In this document: in pieces, positions 41,482-53,055 of the stretch
How the letters are laid out: each line of letters begins with the position of its first letter
Position numbering within the stretch: position 1 is the stretch's first letter
Assembly: GCF_000350225.1 (NCBI RefSeq)
Contig: NW_005179022.1
Coordinates: 81,319 to 145,318, forward strand
Direction: 5' to 3'
Length of the DNA: 64,000 bases
Source: Chondrus crispus
Lineage: Eukaryota > Rhodophyta > Florideophyceae > Gigartinales > Gigartinaceae
The notes under the pieces: generated by a model
The model's input: the letters and a program-made list of their open reading frames with translations, nothing else
What the model was told of the DNA's origin: nothing
Databases searched by the model: none
Made by a program: the position numbers and the translations under genes

Positions 41482-42875
41482 ACTGGTAAGTCATATAGTC
41501 AATTTTGTTACTAATATAATAATATGCATCGCCTATGATGCTGACTTTGGAACAACGATTCAGTAATGCTGGCGATTATCATAGTGGTCGGAATGATTCC
41601 AAAATCAATCCTAAAATTTTGGGGATTATCAATAAGAGTGGTATTTTCTCACTATTTTTGTCATTGCAGCAGAGTAAGATATATATTTTTAAAAACGCAA
41701 ATTTCTCGCATCAGGCGTTCAATTGAATGTTCTGTGATGTGATGCGAAATGTCACGTAGCCAGCTTATCTTATGAAATGTCTGGTCATCGATTTCATGAT
41801 GCACTGCGTTGACGCTTGGAGCGCACTGTGTCATAGATTGTATGGCACCAGAGAACATTTGAGTGAACTGAAGCTGTCCACTATACCATTAAGACCCAAT
41901 AATGATGCGAAATGGCAAAGTTGTCATCCAAACAATGTGCATTATTAATTCTTAAACGTAGCCAGGCAGTCTGAATGGACATCCAGGGCACTTAGTGCTC
42001 ATGATTCAGATTGATTACTTTATTGCTTCAGTTTTTAGTGTCGTACCTTTTCAGTGAGGTCGAGGTGCTGTTTCATTCATTTGATATTGCGGAGTTCTCG
42101 GCGACTTTAGTAGCGGTGAGTGTGACTAATTTACTGAATGACCACATTACCATAAATTGTTCTGGGGCTTGTAAACAACTCATCCAGTCCCAATACCCCA
42201 CCCTTTCTCTTACAACCCAGTTCAACGATCTTTGTAAACCGTGCCTCACCCAGCCTCGCCAGAAACATTACGAAGGGGCCTTGCCTACCGCAGATACCTT
42301 GCTCCCAGCGGCACCCATCTCCTGCCCACACCCGTCTTGCGTACGCGTTGATCCCGCCCCTCCCCTCTGCACAACCTGACCCGCACCACTACCCTCAACG
42401 AAGCTGCCCTCCGGGCAGTTCATCCAGACCCTCCAACCACTCGGCGAATGCCTCAAACCGCGCCCCGAGACCCTCTAAATCACCACCTCGCCCCTTTCCC
42501 ATTCCGATGACCCCCTTTCATCCCTCACAGTCAGCGAGGCTGCCGCCCTCCCCCACGACCGTCGCGATGCCGCCGGCATCCACGCAGAGTCCCACTTCTC
42601 ATTATCACGCTCACATCCGCCTTCCCCTCCCTCATCGCGTCGACTGCAGTCGACAAGCTCATGCACTTCCAGACCGACGGCATCCTCCTCGCCGACATCC
42701 TCGCAACCCTCTCCCCCTCCCGCTTCTCTCTGCGCCACTGTTTCCTCGATTAAAAGACGGGAACATGTTATTGGCAAACATCCAAAATGGTCCCCAAAGG
42801 AAATAGAAAGGCATTAGTAAGAAAGCCAAAACAATAACTCATTGAAAAATCAAGTACTATGGAAACGGATAGACT
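41482..42875. other. Intergenic, no recognisable gene
   Basis: 41482-42000 is AT-rich without frames. 42160-42770 is C-rich with several overlapping frames of Pro/Ser/His-biased composition. One of them (plus, about 42590-42740) reads ASTAVDKLMHFQTDGILLAD and could be a decayed gene, but I cannot assign it. Confidence 0.4.
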
Positions 42876-43262
42876 TACCGCCGTGTCAATATGTACTGCA
42901 AGCAGGTCTCCTTGGCCATGCACATAGTTTTGCTTTTCGACACGGCTGATTTGATTCCCGGAGCCTATAACGAGAACTGAATCTTGGAGCTGCGGCAAAG
43001 AGCCGGGTTGAAGGAAGGCATGTTTTGTATTATCCATGCCGACTTAATCTTCTAAATCTTCCCAGAATTCCTCGCTTTCAACGTACAATTGAGCTATATC
43101 GCACTCATTGCCGATGGTGACAACCCTTGCCGGGGCCTTTGTGTCACTGTATCGTTTTGTTACTACGACTGAAGTGTAATGGTCGACGGAGCGCGTGTTT
43201 GTCAGAATGCGACGTCCATGAATGACAAAGGCCGAAGACGTTGATTGTGGCTGCGGTGTCAT
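42876..43262 (-). pseudogene. Deg9-like serine protease fragment
   Basis: One minus-strand frame with a stop at 43046-43044. It reads GRRILTNTRSVDHYT, SDTKAPARVVTIGNECDIAQL, EEFWED, then LPQLQDSVLVIG and ISRVEKQNYVHGQGDLLAVHID. These match in order the first half of the trypsin-like domain of plant and algal Deg9-type HtrA proteases. The catalytic His (expected A-H-S-V) is Arg here, the Asp of ECDIA is kept, and the Ser-bearing part is absent. A dead fragment. Confidence 0.65.
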
Positions 43263-44238
43263 GACTCAGGGCAACTCGTAGTTTGGTTCGCAATGAGTAC
43301 AAAAAAAGTGAGAACGCAATCCAAAATGTCAGGACTTGAATCCGGCATATGCGGCTCTAGGATTAGTTAGGACGAGGACGCTTGACCAAGTGGCGGTGCC
43401 CTTCTATGGTGGGGACGGCTAAAGAGAGGGGACAGGAGGTATGGTCAGCATAAAGGCAGCGCTCTTGGCGAGCAGTCTTTGGGAGAGAGGAGGTCGCTAC
43501 AAGGACTGCAAAGACCGGGTTTCGATTGCGATAGAGATGAAAGTGGGAGGCGGAATGGCAAATTGGAGGCAAAACGAGTGAATAGTGTGATAGAGCTGAG
43601 AAATACTCGCCCGACTTTCCAGTAAGTTCATCATGCAAGGATTCGATGATGCTTGAGACAAGGAAGCGATGAGGACGGAAGTGGTGCTACGACGGTGCGA
43701 GTGAGCACTTGCCATACGGTGGGTGGGAGATCGACGTTTGCCCTCACCCCCGGCGTCGTGTACAGTGCACTCCGAGTAGATGTAGTGACACGTATTACAC
43801 ATGCCCGCATGTTACAAATTTCCGGTTGCGCATGTTGTTGAAACGGTATCAGCTCCAAACCTCACGTAGTGGTAGTCCATGCGTTCTACCTGTATCCCGA
43901 CCGCGGCCTTTTTATATCAGCCCGTTGCGCTTGGACGCTCGGATTTTTGATTTTTTGACCTGAATATTTCTCCCATTTTACTTTCCGTGTTTCTGCTTCT
44001 GTCGATAGCCAAGATTCCCAGATCTCTGACTTCGCCACTGCCACTATCACATATCCCTCTCCATCGATCCAAGTTTCCTTCTCTTCGGTACCTATCAGGG
44101 AATACACACAGATCTGCTTTTGTTTCTTCCATTTGGAAATCTACACGGATACTGGTTGCTTCTTCTACACTTGCTTATCAGCGGAGAATCTGACGGGGCG
44201 ATTTGGGGGTTTCCGCACGGTCATAATCAATAACTGGA
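43263..44238. other. Upstream region of companion protein A copy 2
   Basis: No gene supported. A TTTATATC TATA-like site lies at about 43911-43918, roughly 325 bp before the ATG at 44239. Confidence 0.4.
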
Positions 44239-45605
44239 ATGCGCGAGCTAAGGGAAGGGGACTCCATTGAAGTTCTCTGGATTCTTGACGTTACTGTGGA
44301 GAGTGGAAGGAGGAAAGGTCAGAAAAACAAAAAGGACGTTTGGTGGAGGGGGAAAGTGAGTGGAGTTGGGAAGCGAAGAGGCGAGTTCGTTGCCCTCGTG
44401 CAGTATGATGCAGGCTACGGCATGGGTGAATCTGGTGTGAGCGCACGCTTCATGAAAAACAAATTGCAGCATAAGCAAGATGACGGAACGCTACTGTGCA
44501 TGCAACAATGGCGGTATTACAAACGAGATTTCTCCGAGTGTGATGATGGAATCTCGAGTTCGGACGATGATTACAGCGCCCTCGAGGCCTCCTGCACGAA
44601 GCGGAACTGCTTTACTAGTCTATGTGATCATACCAGAACCGCATCTCGTGTAGCATCTCTGGAACTGAGAGTGGATGACATTCAAAGGCTTCTGAGTGCT
44701 CAAAGCGGCATTTATTCCAGATTACTGCGGTATAAGACCGAAAGTGATGTCATTTCTGACCGGGCTTTTGGATTCCTAAGGCAAAGATTGGCAAATGCAT
44801 GCCAGAGAGCTATTCAACTTCCAAGAATTCGAACTGCAGTCACGGATGTCGTCGCCCAGGAAGGAAGACATATTGGTATGTGCTTCACAAGAGCTTTACG
44901 GGCAGATACGGACTGCACTCTTGCTGAAATGGAACAAATATGCCGCGTGGTCAGAATGCGGACTCCCACGGCAACATTTTACTCAACCTACGAGGAAACC
45001 CAGTCTCCCCGCTCCGACATAGAAACAATAACGATATTGTTTGATTCTCTCGGCTGTCTTGGTAAATGCATCGGTTTCACAAGTGTCTCTGATCTACAGT
45101 ACTTCATGGTGAAGGGAAGAAAAATGAGGCGCATGGAAGTGTCTGACCAGAGCTCCTTTCGGCTGCTAGGGGGGACTTTGGCTGACAATGATTCAGAAAA
45201 ATCCATGTTCATTTTTCGAGTTGCGGGAAGTAAAGTTCGCACAGCCACAGACAAAATGTGCGAGCTACTTTTCCGGGAGAACATGTGTTTCGATCGACGA
45301 AACAGAACGTACGCTAACAGACTAGAAAAAAAAGTATGATGCTTTCTGACGCCTTGAAGATCTCCAAGGTTGCCTATCACGGGAACAGGATACCAGAAAA
45401 TCTGGGAGACTGTGCATTTCATTTGCTGTGGCATCGGACATCCGCGGGAAAAACAAAACAGCTTTCTAAGACGTTGACATATCCTGATGAGGCACTGGGC
45501 TGTTTAGAGATGAGCTGGCCTTCATTAGTGGTACGGGGTAAGCATATCATAGAGGAATTTCAAAGAATAGTAACCCAGAACATGGTGAAGAGAACCATAG
45601 AATGA
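44239..45605 (+). pseudogene. Companion protein A, copy 2 (one frameshift in an A8 run)
   Basis: ATG 44239 opens a frame to 45339 (366 residues). The matching C-terminus continues in another frame from about 45336 to 45605; the switch falls exactly in the run of eight A at 45327-45334, so a one-base slip there explains it and a sequencing error is possible. The full product would be about 455 residues. Features: an N-terminal strand-rich part (DSIEVLWILDV, DVWWRGKVSG, VALVQYDAGYG), an acidic SSDDD patch, and a helical middle (SLELRVDDIQRLLSAQSGIYSRLL). It lies convergent to the Tnp2-like copy 2, with 362 bp between their 3' ends. Function unknown; probably the second gene of that transposon. 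Confidence 0.55.
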
Positions 45606-45967
45606 AAAGGATTGAAGTTATGCCAATGCAAAAACGTCAATGGCCAGCCAGGCACGTCGCAAACGCTCACCTCATCTCTTTGTGTCGAATCTGACTGCCC
45701 TCCGCCATCCTGCTCTCATCAATCCAAACACACATCTTTTCCTCACCCACAAATGTCTGCCCTCAGGCCCCGCGCCACCCCTTCACATCCAAACAACACC
45801 CCCAACCGCCCCTCCGTAAGAACGAAAGGCGCCTTTGATGGCAACCAAAAACATGAATGGCATGGTCACATTACTTTACTTACTTATCAACGTACACAAA
45901 TGGCTAACTCTCTCTATAGCGGGCTGGCCGTTTCCCACAATTCTATCGGCTGTGAGATATGCATAAT
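45606..45967. other. Spacer between convergent genes A and Tnp2-like copy 2
   Basis: C-rich in the middle (45700-45820), no gene. Would contain the 3' ends of both transcripts. Confidence 0.5.
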
Positions 45968-47444
45968 TTACCCCATTCGTGGAGGGTATCCTTGCCGCTT
46001 TGTAAGATAATAGAACCTTTCGCCTGAAAGAAGTCCAGCTGCGTGCGTTATCACGCCGACATTTTCACTGATGTGACAGTGGGTCTCTGGTGAAGACATA
46101 GAACACGCATGTATCAGCCCAACCCTTCTCACATTTCCAGTCAGTCTTAGTAAGGTTAATGGTGTACCGGGGGGAACGTGTAGGGTTCTATCCTCATGTA
46201 ATGTGCATTTTCGCACAAAAACGAATGGAGAACTCTCGATACAATAATCTCCAGCACCAGACTGGTGGTCCTTCCAAGATACAAATGCCTCGACAGCAAA
46301 AACAACAAGTATGTAATTGTCCGGACTGCCCTCCGTTTCAAGAAGACTCGGCTGCTCCTTGAGTAGGTCTCCTGTCATGTCATGACGCACAAGCGATTGA
46401 ATGGCGTTTCCTACACGAATACAATCGTGAGGATATGAATGCCCGGATGTGCTCGACCTAAATATGTTTTGTTTAAACCGGCGCGCCTTCTTGAAGAACG
46501 TTACTTTGCGCTCGCCATCGAATTGGAGAATAACTGACTGATTGAGCAACTTCATCATACCTGTATGCGACGTCGATGTCTTTTCTGTACCGTTCAGAAC
46601 CCACTTAGAATGTGACCCATCACCACGCGGACCGGGCGGTGTTTTTTCTACCAGCTTACGCAACAACGGCTTGATTAGTAAGTCCTCTGTCAGCTGGCTT
46701 TCGAATGAGGTAGTGTCTAGATGTTCCGATGGAGCACTTTTCTGACCGGTCAAGAATGTACCGAAGTCGTTTTTATGTTCCTGTGACAAGGGGTTCTCCA
46801 CTATCTTTTCTGTTAGTGCCGCAAGACGGTCTTGCCAGTCGTCAGAAAGTGCATGCTGTACTGCTTGTAAATGGGGATTTCTTCTGTTAGAACGGGAAAT
46901 GCCTCGCTTTAATGGCTGATGGGCAAACTCAAAGACGAGTTCACCAAAATGGCGCACATGACCCATCGCCGCGACTGAGTGAGTATACAAGTCGATTAGC
47001 CTGTGCAAGTTTGGTTTGTCTATGTTCTTCTTTGCTAGTTCAGACTGACCACAAAGCTTATCGCACAAGGAAACGTACTGACGAGACATGTCCTGTAGCT
47101 CAACGGTACTCGCCCGACCACGATCCGAGTTGAACAGCCTCACCGCCTCTTTCCCGTCGATAAGAAGGCTTGGATACCAATACGTTTTTGTTACTAGGGC
47201 TGAATAAAGTTGTAGGCATTTTACAGCATGTAGAAGCGCACTTGATTGTTCATCATTCCGCCCTGCTCCACAATCCATGTTTTCACCGCAAAAGTCCTGA
47301 AAAACTTTGTCAGCAAGGACAAGTGTGCAGAACACGCCGCTGATCGACGTGGAAAAGAGCTTCTTACCCTTGAAATTAAACAATTTGTTTTGAATCACAA
47401 GATTGTTTGCTCGGAGCGCCTCGCAAACCCGTGATTCAACGTGT
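45968..47444 (-). pseudogene. Tnp2/CACTA-like transposase, copy 2, C-terminal half
   Basis: An uninterrupted frame of 476 codons ends at 45968. Homology to copy 1 continues upstream (LRHVESRVCEALRANNL) to a TGA near 47445, where the N-terminal half with the first two catalytic Asp residues is missing. Shared blocks: TKTYWYPSL / SKTYWYPKL, KPNLHRLIDLYTHSVAAMGH / KPNIHRFLDLYMHFIPAMGH, EFAHQPLKRG / ECAHHPLKQA, GNVRRVGLIHAC / DSVRRVGLVHAC and a terminal GYPPRM. The late Glu/His segment would supply the third catalytic residue. The lack of lesions over 1.4 kb, in contrast to copy 1, suggests it is younger. There is no ATG at the start of the open frame. Confidence 0.65.
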
Positions 47445-48746
47445 CGAAGGTATCAATTTTCACGGATATCAGATACAACACTGAATACATCAAACCTTTC
47501 CCCGGCATGTCTGAGGTTTCAGAGGTAGAGTAGGCAGATACAGGGTAGATATTATGTTAGGAAAGGGAGAGAGAGAAGTTACTGTGAGCTGGGGGTGGGT
47601 GAGGTGGATGTGATCTGGGCGGATTTGATCACGATTGAGAGGGCCGAACATTTTAGTGATGGCAGGCTACATGTGGGACGGGGTGGTTATATAGAATTGG
47701 TGACAGTAACTGTAGCGATACCGTGGAGGATGGAAGACTTCACCTGATCATCTGATCTACCACAACCGAAACCCTCTACTCCTCGCGCCCTTCCATTTCC
47801 CCTCCTTGAACCCTCTTCCCCTTGATCCCCCTCCAACACCTTGTCCATCACCAACATGTCGACCCCCGACCCTCGAGCACGACCTCCTCCTCTCCTCCCT
47901 CACCCCCGGACCCGACCTTCACCTCACAAAACATCCATCCCACCAACCTCCTTGACATCACCCAATATCACACGCCAACCCGCTCTTCCTGGCATATTCA
48001 CCCACCTCTTCATATAACAATCTCTCATCCAAAAACCATGGAATGATTTTCCTAGCGCTCCACGACATCAATTGCCCTCTTCACTTGCGTCGTGAATCGC
48101 ATTCCCGCGCGGTGGCTTGCCTTCCGATTCCCAACCTGTACGACACGAAGGTACTGTAACTTTACAGCACATACGTACAGCTTGTCGCCCCGCCACCGCC
48201 GCCTCTCGCCGCCTCCCGAAAATTTAGGCCAAAAAGGAGGGTGGCTACAGCTCACCGGGGGACATGTGCATTGCTGGACAGGCGAGGCTGGCTTGATTCC
48301 CCACACCGACGCCGCCGTCCGGTGTTAAAATTGGACAAATTTAATGAGGGTGGGATTTCACATGAGACCGCACGTTGCGCACGGGCGGGCCTGTGCCGCA
48401 CGCGTAACACGCTCCCACACACCTTTGCTGAAATGTCCATGCGGCGGGACAAGACGAGCATGGCGACACGGCCCTCAGTATAATTCCAATAATTTTTTCA
48501 ACCAATACATTCATGCCAAATGTCCAGGTGCTCGGGTGCTGGCACCGCGAACTCTTCGTTAGGAATGGCCCTTACACCCCCGGGATCAATGGCGCGTCTC
48601 CCGTCTCCCGTCTCAGTGGCGGCCTTCCCAAATGGTGGATTTTTGATCCGCAAGCTCGTCAACCGTCCTCATCGTCGCCGTCAACAGGTGTCGTCCCCCG
48701 CTCTCCCTCCCCATTTTCATTCGCATCTCAGCCCCTCCATTTCACA
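47445..48746. other. Intergenic, no supported gene
   Basis: A C-rich stretch at 47740-48010 has frames of low complexity. A TATA-like GTTATATAG is at about 47686. The last 250 bp are the promoter side of the Omp85-like gene. Confidence 0.4.
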
Positions 48747-50653
48747 ATGGCCTTCCTCTTCCCTCCCCGTCCACCGCCCCCCTTTCATCTGGGCACATTT
48801 CCCAGCCCCTCCCCTCAAGGCCCCTCTCCCGCACTCCCCATCCGTCGTCGTTGCACCCTCACCCCCGCTTTCACCATCTCCAACCCCTTCAGAAACCCCG
48901 ATGGAAACACATTCCTGGGCCGCGTCCACGTCCTTGAGCGCAAAAAAATACCCCTCTCCGTCATCGACTCAGCGTTTGCACCCATCGCCAAACAGAATGT
49001 CAACCGCAAGCAAGTCGACGCCGCCATCGACGTCTGCAATAACTGGTTTACAGAAAACGGCTACCCGTGCTCCCGCCTCTCCATCGTCACTTACCCTTCG
49101 ATTTTCAACCGCACGCTCGCCCTTTACTCCATTGAGCCCCGCCTGCACGCCATCCGTCTTGTCGCGGTCGACAGCAACGGCAAACCCGTCGAGGACGCCT
49201 CCGTCGTCACAAGAGTCGACCTGATCACCCGCGTCCTCGGCATGAAGCGGGACGACATTTTTAGATGGACCGCAGAGGGCTTCGCTTCCCTTATGGCCCT
49301 CGGTATTTTCGAGTCTGCAGACGTTCAAGTTAAATCCGTTTCCGCCGAGCGCGTCGAGCTTGTGCTTAACGTCAAAGAACGCCGGACTTGCCGCGTGGAA
49401 CCGGGCGCTGGTATCACTTCCGACGGGCGCATGTACGGGGACGTCTCCTTTCTAGACAACAACTTTCGCGGAAAAGCCCAACGCATCCGCATCGAGTGGC
49501 AAAAGCGCTTGGACTCCCCCCGCGCCGCGGGCTGTGTCGCATTTGAAGATATGCGCATTGGCGCCAGAATCCCCTTCTCATACAAGATTCGTCCGTTCCG
49601 CGATGCCAATTCTTCCAGGGGGGTGCCGGCTACCCGCTCCATCGGCCTACGCAGACCATCAGGCGATGATAAAGTTACTCGTCGCGGGATTGAGACCCCG
49701 CTCAGGTATGAGAAGGATCGCGACGGCGCCATGCTGGAGCTTGGCGTACAGGCCGGGTAGTGGCAACTGGTTGCTGTTGCTCAACTCGGTCGCGGAGAGC
49801 GTCCAGGCGAACCCGTCAGAACGTGCCACGCCAGATACGTCCATTTTTCAAACCGTCCTGCAAAGCAGTATCGCACACATGACGCGCTTCCCCATCGATT
49901 GTCCTCGGTCTGGGCATATGCTCAACGTGGAGAGCTCAATCGGGAAGACATTTAATGAGGCTGGCACGATGTTTCGCAAGACAGTTGTCCGGCTGGCACA
50001 ATACGTGGGGGTGGGGCCATACGCTTCTATTGCGGCAGGTCTCAATTTGGGGATCGGGTCGGATAATCTACCCTGGCATGAGCAGAAATCGCTGGGGGGT
50101 GTCATGAATGTGCGCGGTTATGACCATGGAGAGCTGGGACGGTACAAGTCGTTTTGGGACGGGGCGACTTGAGCTTAGGGTACCGTTGACGCGCGGTGCT
50201 CTCCCGGGGGCAGTTCCAGAAGATGATGAGAGCGAAAACGAAAAGGACGGAAAGCAAAGCGACACCAGTGCCGGCAAGGACATCGATAAATCTGCTACTC
50301 AACAAAAGACGAGTGGCACTAAGGGAGGCAGCGAAAAGACCCCGGCCGTCCAAAACGACAAGGGGGCTAATGCAGAGAGTGAAGACAACACCTGTGTATC
50401 GAAACACGTGAATGATGCCCCAGCGAATCGATCTGGAAAGGTGATCTCACCCGGTTTGCTGGACAGCTTGCCGGCGTTAGTGGGTGTTCTGTTTGGGGAT
50501 ATTGCCGTCTCTAATGAACAGATACGAGAACCGATTGGGATGAGCTACGGAGTCGGTGTTCGCATTGGAGGCATAATCACGATGAACTGGACAAGGACGA
50601 TGGACGGGAGAAAATCGCGACTCCATTCTGGGTTGATCGATAAAAGTCTATAA
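48747..50653 (+). pseudogene. Omp85/Toc75-like outer-envelope protein, two frameshifts
   Basis: ATG 48747 starts a product with a Ser/Pro/Phe-rich, possibly targeting, N-terminus, then two POTRA-like regions (FLGRVHVLERKKIPLSVID...NWFTENGYPCSRL; RVLGMKRDDIFRWTAEGFA..LGIFESADV). A beta-barrel follows (YGDVSFLDNNFRGKAQRIRI). The frame ends at 49760; the barrel continues in a second frame to 50172 (GGVMNVRGYDHGELGRYKSF, the conserved GG-x-x-x-VRGY loop) and in a third to 50653 (FGTGRLELRVPLTRG, last strands). Each shift is one base, the second in TTTT. A charged loop of about 80 residues interrupts the late barrel. The family inserts or imports proteins at plastid or mitochondrial outer membranes; plastid is inferred. 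It could be a recent pseudogene or contain sequence errors. Confidence 0.75.
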
Positions 50654-50734
50654 AGGTAGCAGTGCGATCTTGCCAGTTAAGAATTAAGTATAAATCTCCG
50701 GAATCATCCCACATGACAAGAGCTAGTTCTCGTA

Positions 50735-51205
50735 CTATCGCTTGCGTTCTTGTTGCCAACGGTAAACGGCAGGCGCTCCTGTCGTAGAATTCGCTCGTCT
50801 TTCCAACACACGACGCCCCTTGCTCAGCAGAGCCTTCTCCAAGGCCATGTCCTTCAGCACCGTCCTCAATTTTCCGTGTCGCTCCTGCCGCTGTTGCAAT
50901 TCCTTGTACGCTTTCTTCGTCGACCTTAGCGTTGCTCGATGCCCTCCACCACTATGTAAGGAGCCCGTCCCTTTCCGCTCACTCAGCTCCTTTTCTAGCC
51001 CCGCCATCTCCTCTTCATCATCCACAAACATGACATGCGTCCTGGGGACGCCCGAAGCCGCCGCTACACCATGCAGACTCTTCTTCAGCCTGTGGACTCT
51101 CCTACCTTCCATTGCGCATTTCATTCCCACATATCCACTATATGCACCACGACGCCCCTCGAAAAGCTGCGCCGCGAGCTGCGCACGTGCCACCGCGGCG
51201 GACAC
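50735..51205 (-). pseudogene. UTP11-like ribosome-biogenesis protein, 5'-truncated
   Basis: The C-terminal half of a UTP11 (U3 snoRNP, small-subunit processome) protein. Seen in order: GYVGMKCAMEGRRVHRLKKS, HVMFVDDEEEM, KKAYKELQQRQERHGKLR, and the closing PAVYRWQQERKR, which matches the family's C-terminal PA-x-Y-K-F-x-x-x-RKR. The usual N-terminus (RERSQP, NPDEFYFKM) is absent upstream, where the sequence is AT-richer and noncoding. The frame is open without an ATG before residue 28 or so. Either a truncated pseudogene or one whose first exon I failed to find. Confidence 0.6.
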
Positions 51206-51800
51206 ACCGGCTGCCCTTCACTCCGTCAAAACTTTTCGGTCATGCATGCAGATCATTTTCGAAAATATGACAAATGATTTGCACGCGTCATGCATTCTTA
51301 TTGGCTTGTCTTCGTCGTTTTCTGTACCCCCACCGTTTTCCATCTGGTAAATTTACCAGGAGAAGGATCGCCGGAACCCCATCCTTCCGATGGAACCAGA
51401 TGCCCCGCCTTCCCCTGAACTAGCGCCCGAAGTTGATAACATCTACCACGAGGGAGTCCTGTACAATGTCTACAATGTCCTCACATTTAAGAACAAGCGC
51501 TTTTATGGCATCGCGTACGAGTCTGCCGAGCGGTAGTACTAGGTCGACTTTTCCGTCCGCAAGTGACGTTTTGTCAGCGCAAAGAGCGATGCGATTGAGG
51601 AAGATCCCCCGTTAAGGAAGCATCGGGTGCTTGCAGCCGGGCACGTTGGTGAAGAGGGCTACAATGGGAAGTGGGGCACGTTGCGAAAGGGGGCTGTAGG
51701 GCTGTAGTTGGAGGAGCGGGATCTGAAGACTACGGGTCGGTGGCATGAATCTTCACTAAGGGGAGCCGTGGGGAATTATGCGTTTGCAGCTCTACGTGTA
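51206..51800. other. No supported gene
   Basis: A short plus frame from ATG 51391 reads EGVLYNVYNVLTFKNKRFYG before a TAG at 51534-51536; it looks like a piece of coding sequence but I cannot assign it. Confidence 0.35.
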
Positions 51801-51852
51801 CACGTTTAAGTGTCGGGTATCACGTTCAAGTGTCGGGTGTCGGGTATAAAAG
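51801..51852 (+). promoter_or_regulatory. Two 18-bp direct repeats next to a TATA box
   Basis: CACGTTTAAGTGTCGGGT (51801-51818) and CACGTTCAAGTGTCGGGT (51821-51838), 20 bp apart, are followed by TATAAAAG at 51845-51852. This looks like a promoter with a doubled factor site. The downstream sequence has only a small frame (to 52088). Confidence 0.5.
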
Positions 51853-52620
51853 GGCTGGAAATTTACTACTGGCGACCGCCAGTAAGGTCGGTAGTCGCCG
51901 CATGCAAAGGCGGGGCGACGGAGAATAGGGATAAGCACATACACGACGTGTCCGTTCCGTGTAATATACGAGGGACTGGAGCTGCTTCGGAAGTTATGAC
52001 TATTAAAGTGGCGCAGACGCGGAATGTGGAGGAGGCGGCGCTGGGCTTTGATATTATCGAGTGCGTAGAGTTGAGGGAGGTAGTTTGAGAGGTGGACGGG
52101 AAAGAAGAAGTGTTGGAAAGGGTGGTGCGGTGGAAAGGGCGGAAGAATATTGGGATAGTAATGCCGCGCGAGCAGACGGCGACGATGAAGCGACGCCTGG
52201 GCTAGCTAGAGAGAGATGAGAGAGATAGAGAGGGTTTTCATTAAAGGAGGCGGGGAGGACTTTGTTGGTTGGTGTGGGCAGTTGGAATGGGGTGAAGAGA
52301 GATGGAGGTGGGAATGCGTCATAGAACGGGCGGGAGCATCTCTCAAGGAGACGCGTTTTCACGCGTGCCGTGCCACGTGCGCTCTTCTGCGCCAAAAACG
52401 GGCCCTGTCCCTCCCCACGCGCACGCGCTGGATCCTGCGCGCCGTCTACGGCACTGTAAATTTACCCCTTTTGCATCCATTCAGTTGCACCCATCCCTCC
52501 TCTCTACGCGTTACGGACCCCCTGTTTTTGCCTTCCCCCGCCCCCCAAACCCAGACGCCTACCCAAAACCATCCCACCTCCCCTTTGTTTTCTGTCCCCT
52601 CTTACCCCCAAACCCTCCCG

Positions 52621-53055
52621 ATGTCCACCGCCGCCTCCAAGCGCGGCCGCCGCCACGTCTACACCATGCACGACCCAGCCGCAGCCGCCGCCCCTGCCGA
52701 TCCCACCGCCCCCTCTAACTCCCGCCGCGGCCGGCACATCACGCCGCAGCCACCCATGCCCGTCGCCCCGGCCGACGGCCCCGCCTACGAGGCGCCCGCG
52801 GCCACACGCGTCTCGCGCACGGGCATGGTCGGGCGCATCGCCGCGGCGGCCGTCATCTCGGCATCTCAGCGGCACCTGCCGCGCCCGCCGTCGACGCTCG
52901 AGCCGTTGCCACCGCACCAGAGACTGCCCTATAACTATGAAGTGTGCGGCACATGCAGCACATCTGAGATCGGATCTTGTCTTGAGCACAACATTTGGCA
53001 CTTTAAATTCAACGTAATGTATAGAGGCTTTACCCTTCTAACCAATTTCCATTAA
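52621..53055 (+). CDS. Hypothetical Ala/Pro/Arg-rich protein, probably truncated
   Basis: ATG 52621, 144 codons. Residues 1-105 are GC-rich with Ala, Pro and Arg (KRGRRHVYTMHDPAAAAA, SRRGRHITPQPPMPV, GMVGRIAAAAVIS). From about 52930 the base composition changes abruptly to AT-rich and the rest of the frame looks like unrelated DNA, so the native 3' end was probably replaced by an insertion or rearrangement. No family recognised. Confidence 0.4.
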   Translation: MSTAASKRGRRHVYTMHDPAAAAAPADPTAPSNSRRGRHITPQPPMPVAPADGPAYEAPAATRVSRTGMVGRIAAAAVISASQRHLPRPPSTLEPLPPHQRLPYNYEVCGTCSTSEIGSCLEHNIWHFKFNVMYRGFTLLTNFH

